Shown here piece after piece: positions 60,996-64,000 of a DNA stretch of 64,000 bases. The DNA comes from Dyella sp. SG609 (lineage in GTDB: Bacteria > Pseudomonadota > Gammaproteobacteria > Xanthomonadales > Rhodanobacteraceae). Within the stretch, counting starts at the first letter, position 1. Every line of letters starts with the position of its first letter. A model generated the notes under the pieces. The model worked only from the letters and a program-made list of their open reading frames with translations. It made no database searches and was not told where the DNA came from. The position numbers were made by a program, and so were the translations under genes. Location of the stretch: assembly GCF_012275375.1 (NCBI RefSeq), contig NZ_JAAZQJ010000001.1, positions 248,001-312,000 of the forward strand, read 5' to 3'.

Positions 60996-63559
60996 AAAAC
61001 CTCCAGCGCCTCGCGCGGCGTCAGCGCATCCGGATCCACTTCGTCCAGCGCACGCTCCGCCGCCGACGGTTCCGCCGGCGCGAACAGGCCCAGCTGCGGC
61101 GAGCTGTCCGCCTTCGGCTTCGCCGCCGACGCCTGCTGGTGCATGCCGCGCTCCAGCTCCGCCAGCGTGCGCCGAGCATCGGCGATCACCGACTTCGGCA
61201 GGCCGGCCAGCGCCGCCACCTGCAGGCCGAAGCTGCGGTTGGCCGGGCCTTCCTTCACCGCGTGCATGAAGACCAGCTGCTCGCCGTATTCCACCGCGTC
61301 CAGATGCACGTTCGCGATAGTGGGATATTCGCTGGCCAGTTCGGTCAGCTCGAAATAATGCGTGGCGAACAAGGTGTACGCACGGCTGCTCGCCGCCAGG
61401 TGCACCGCCGCCGCGCGCGCCAGCGCCAGGCCGTCGTAGGTGCTGGTGCCGCGGCCGACTTCGTCCATCAGCACCAGGCTGGAAGCGGTGGCGTTGTGCA
61501 GGATATTGGCCGTCTCGCTCATCTCCACCATGAAGGTGGACTGCCCGCGCGACAGGTCGTCGCCCGCGCCGATGCGGGTAAAGATGCGGTCGACCGGGCC
61601 GATCGCCGCCGCGCTGGCCGGCACGTAGCTGCCGATATGCGCGAGCAGCACGATCAGCGCGTTCTGCCGCATGTAGGTGGATTTACCGCCCATGTTCGGG
61701 CCGGTGATCACCAGCATGCGGCGCGCGTCGTCGAGATGCAGGTCGTTCGGCTCGAACGGTTCGGCGCGCACTTTCTCCACCACCGGATGGCGGCCGCGCT
61801 CGATGTGCAGGCCGGGCTCGTCGGTGAGCGTGGGCGCGCTCCAGTCCAGCGTCGCGGCGCGTTCGGCCAGGGTGGACAGCACGTCCAGCTCGGCCATCGC
61901 GGCGGCGGCGGATTTCAGCGGTTCCAGGCGCTGGGTCAGTGTGTCGAGCAGCGCTTCGTACAGCGCGCGCTCGCGCATCAGCGAGCGCTCCTTGGCCGAG
62001 AGCACCTTGTCCTCGAAGGTTTTCAGTTCTTCCGTGATGTAGCGCTCGGCGTTCTTGGTGGTCTGGCGGCGCGTGTAGTGCGTGGGCGCTTTTTCCGACT
62101 GCGCCTTGCTGATCTCGATGTAGTAGCCGTGCACGCGGTTGTAGCCGACCTTGAGCGTGGCAATGCCGCTGGCGGCTTTCTCGCGCTCTTCCAGTTCGAC
62201 CAGGTACTGGTCGGCATGCGTGGACAGGCGGCGCAGTTCGTCCAGCTCCGCGTCGTAGCCGTCGGCGATCACGCCGCCGTCGCGCTGCAGCACCGGCGGC
62301 TGCGGCACCACCGCGGCGGCGAGCAGGGCGGCGTTGTCGGCATGGTCGCCGATGCGTTCGACCAGCGCGTGCAGCAGCGGGCTGTCCAGCGCGGCGATTT
62401 CCGCGCGCAGCAGCGGTGCGGCGGCGAGGCCGTCGCGCAGCGTGGACAGATCGCGCGGACGCGCCGAGCGCAGCGCCACGCGGGCCAGGATGCGTTCCAG
62501 GTCGCCGATGCCGCGCAGGCGTTCGCGCAGGCTTTCGTAACCGCGGCCGTTCATTGACGCGTTGTCGAGCAACGCGCCGATCGCCTGGTGGCGCCGGCGC
62601 AGCGCCTCGCGCGAGCGCAGCGGGCGGTTGAGCCAGCGGCGCAGCAGGCGCGCGCCCATCGGCGTCACGCTTTCGTCCAGCACGCCGAGCAGGGTGTGTT
62701 CGGTGCGGCCGCTGGGGTGCGTGTCCAGCTCGAGATTGCGGCGCGTGGCGGCGTCCATCGCGATGGTCTCGCTGGCGCTTTCCACCGACATGCCGGAGAC
62801 GTGCGGCAGCGCGCTCTTCTGCGTTTCTTCCACGTAGCCGAGCAGGCAGCCGGCCGCGGCGATCGCCAGCGGCAGGTTGTCCACGCCGAAGCCGCCGAGG
62901 TCGCGCGTGCCGAAGAAGCGGTTCAGTTCGCGCCGCGCGGCATCGCTGTCGAAATGCCACGGCGGGCGCCGGCGCAGGCCGGGCAGGCCGCTGACCAGCT
63001 TGGGCCAGGCCACGGCTTCGTCGACCAGGGTCTCGGCCGGCTGCAGCCGCGCCAGCTCCGCGGCGAGGGCTTCGGCGCTGGGCACTTCGCTGAGCAGGAA
63101 GCGGCCGCTGCCCAGGTCCACCCAGGCCAGGCCGTAGCTGGCCTGCGGACCGGCGGCTATGGCCAGCAGCAGGTTGTCGCGGCGTTCTTCCAGCAGGGCG
63201 GCGTCGGTGACCGTGCCCGGCGTGACGATGCGCACCACCTTGCGTTCGACGATGCCCTTGGCCAGCGCCGGATCGCCGATCTGCTCGCAGATCGCCACCG
63301 ACTCGCCCAGGCGCACCAGCTTGGCCAGGTAATTCTCCACCGCGTGATACGGCACGCCCGCCATCGGAATCGGCTGGCCGGCCGACTGGCCGCGCTGGGT
63401 GAGGGTGATGTCGAGCAGCCGCGCCGCCTTGCGCGCGTCGTCGTAGAACAGCTCGTAGAAATCGCCCATGCGGAAGAACAGCAGCACCTCGGGGTGCGCG
63501 GCCTTGGCCGTCAGGTACTGGCGCATGAGCGGGGTGTGTTCGAGATGCGTGTCCGTCAT
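60971..63559 (-). CDS. mutS: DNA mismatch repair protein MutS
   Basis: An 862-residue mismatch-recognition ATPase. The mismatch-binding domain has [15 protein letters not shown] (Phe-x-Glu motif in DFYELF). Connector and lever domains follow. The ATPase has Walker [29 protein letters not shown] (N-3/signature-like), Walker [17 protein letters not shown] and [11 protein letters not shown]. Length is the same as E. coli MutS (853). It starts at 63559. The last codons form a hairpin. mutL is not in this window. Confidence 0.97.
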   Translation of the reverse strand: MTDTHLEHTPLMRQYLTAKAAHPEVLLFFRMGDFYELFYDDARKAARLLDITLTQRGQSAGQPIPMAGVPYHAVENYLAKLVRLGESVAICEQIGDPALAKGIVERKVVRIVTPGTVTDAALLEERRDNLLLAIAAGPQASYGLAWVDLGSGRFLLSEVPSAEALAAELARLQPAETLVDEAVAWPKLVSGLPGLRRRPPWHFDSDAARRELNRFFGTRDLGGFGVDNLPLAIAAAGCLLGYVEETQKSALPHVSGMSVESASETIAMDAATRRNLELDTHPSGRTEHTLLGVLDESVTPMGARLLRRWLNRPLRSREALRRRHQAIGALLDNASMNGRGYESLRERLRGIGDLERILARVALRSARPRDLSTLRDGLAAAPLLRAEIAALDSPLLHALVERIGDHADNAALLAAAVVPQPPVLQRDGGVIADGYDAELDELRRLSTHADQYLVELEEREKAASGIATLKVGYNRVHGYYIEISKAQSEKAPTHYTRRQTTKNAERYITEELKTFEDKVLSAKERSLMRERALYEALLDTLTQRLEPLKSAAAAMAELDVLSTLAERAATLDWSAPTLTDEPGLHIERGRHPVVEKVRAEPFEPNDLHLDDARRMLVITGPNMGGKSTYMRQNALIVLLAHIGSYVPASAAAIGPVDRIFTRIGAGDDLSRGQSTFMVEMSETANILHNATASSLVLMDEVGRGTSTYDGLALARAAAVHLAASSRAYTLFATHYFELTELASEYPTIANVHLDAVEYGEQLVFMHAVKEGPANRSFGLQVAALAGLPKSVIADARRTLAELERGMHQQASAAKPKADSSPQLGLFAPAEPSAAERALDEVDPDALTPREALEVLYRLKALL

Positions 63560-63836
63560 CGGTGTCCGTGCAATCCGGTGGCTCTTCCGGCTGGCGCTGG
63601 CGGGCAGGCGCGGGCCGCGAAGAGTGCGGCGGCCGGGGAAGATGGAGCGAAAGCGCCGAAGCATACGGCCTGGGGCAGCTTCGATCCATGCCGCTTTCCG
63701 GCGCCATGCCGTAAGCCCGACGTAAGTCGCTGACGCGGCAGCTATCGGCCGCACGCACGGCGCGATCCCGGGGTATTTCAAAAACGCCGCGCGAGTTCGT
63801 CCTCCGGGGGTCTTTGGTCACTCGCGAGCTTTCCGC

Positions 63837-64000
63837 TTGAACATCCGTCTCACCGTCTCCGATGGCGGCGCCTTGAAGCTGGCGCCGGGCTTGCGCCGCC
63901 CGGCGCCCGCCGTGCCGGGGCGCGGCTGGCTGGCCTCGCTGCGGCAGCGCCAGGACTGGCCGCGCGCGCCACGCGCCCGCCTGCGCGAAGCGGCCAAGTA
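63837..64000 (+). CDS. Unidentified open frame running off the right edge
   Basis: From TTG 63837 the frame is open to the window end: about 54 residues, NIRLTVSDGGALKLAPG at the start, rich in Arg/Ala/Pro after that. No ribosome site precedes the TTG and the same frame is open further upstream, so the true start is uncertain. No family is recognised. It is divergent from mutS. It may be a real partial gene or only an open stretch in GC-rich DNA. Confidence 0.3.
   Translation, partial: MNIRLTVSDGGALKLAPGLRRPAPAVPGRGWLASLRQRQDWPRAPRARLREAAK

Overview
The window is a high-GC chromosomal segment (by eye close to 70% G+C in most genes) from a gammaproteobacterium. Gene content and order point to the Xanthomonadales, probably a Rhodanobacteraceae member of the Dyella/Luteibacter/Rhodanobacter type: a YajQ family c-di-GMP effector, a NERD-UvrD helicase, a MetNIQ system, GluQ, catalase-peroxidase KatG, and REP-like repeats of the GTAGGTTGGGGTGAGC kind. 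The genus is an inference. I see no rRNA, tRNA, insertion sequence, prophage or CRISPR array. The density is about one gene per kilobase, with short gaps and many ATGA/GTGA overlaps. The window cuts off the 5' part of selO at the left edge and an unidentified gene at the right edge.

Layout. 0-4.5 kb: SelO C-terminus, a hydrolase/ABM-monooxygenase pair, a secreted PI-PLC-like enzyme with a ricin-type lectin tail in a stretch of clearly lower G+C, thioredoxin 2, and a small HExxH membrane protein. 4.5-7.4 kb: a two-gene exopolysaccharide module (PgaC-like synthase and PgaA-like TPR/beta-barrel exporter). 7.6-10 kb: a Rieske oxygenase translationally coupled to an amino-acid permease. 10-15 kb: NERD-helicase, a VOC protein, and class I DAHP synthase preceded by what looks like a full attenuator (aromatic-rich leader peptide, antiterminator, terminator). 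15-23 kb: yajQ, flavoproteins, PhzF/YaiI, rhomboid, a putative aminopeptidase, and a dicarboxylate-type symporter. 23-28.4 kb: a c-type cytochrome, a structured RNA ending in a terminator upstream of pncB, and metNIQ. 28.4-37.4 kb: glutathione peroxidase, PBP4, MATE, SlyD, a flavin monooxygenase, OMPLA, and a YcaQ-type glycosylase. 37.5-39 kb: three tandem cold-shock genes, each with its own promoter, long conserved leader and terminator. 39-43.8 kb: hydrolase, old yellow enzyme, pirin, DUF962, cytochrome, TcdA. 43.8-48.1 kb: one very large modular protein of unknown role. 48.3-57 kb: PhaB, GluQ, HtpX, HtpG, flavoprotein, AEC transporter, Hsp15, response regulator. 57-64 kb: KatG with an OxyR-type site, a TetR/GST divergent pair with a palindromic operator, MutS.

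Themes. Stress and protein quality control recur (TrxC, GPx, KatG/OxyR site, HtpX, HtpG, Hsp15, SlyD, cold-shock proteins, GST). Most genes are ordinary housekeeping or accessory metabolism. The most distinctive signals are regulatory RNAs: the DAHP synthase attenuator, whose leader has contiguous Tyr, Phe and Trp codons; the conserved cold-shock leaders; and the pncB upstream RNA. Three near-identical inverted REP pairs all sit between convergent genes, and two of them supply the upstream gene's stop codon.
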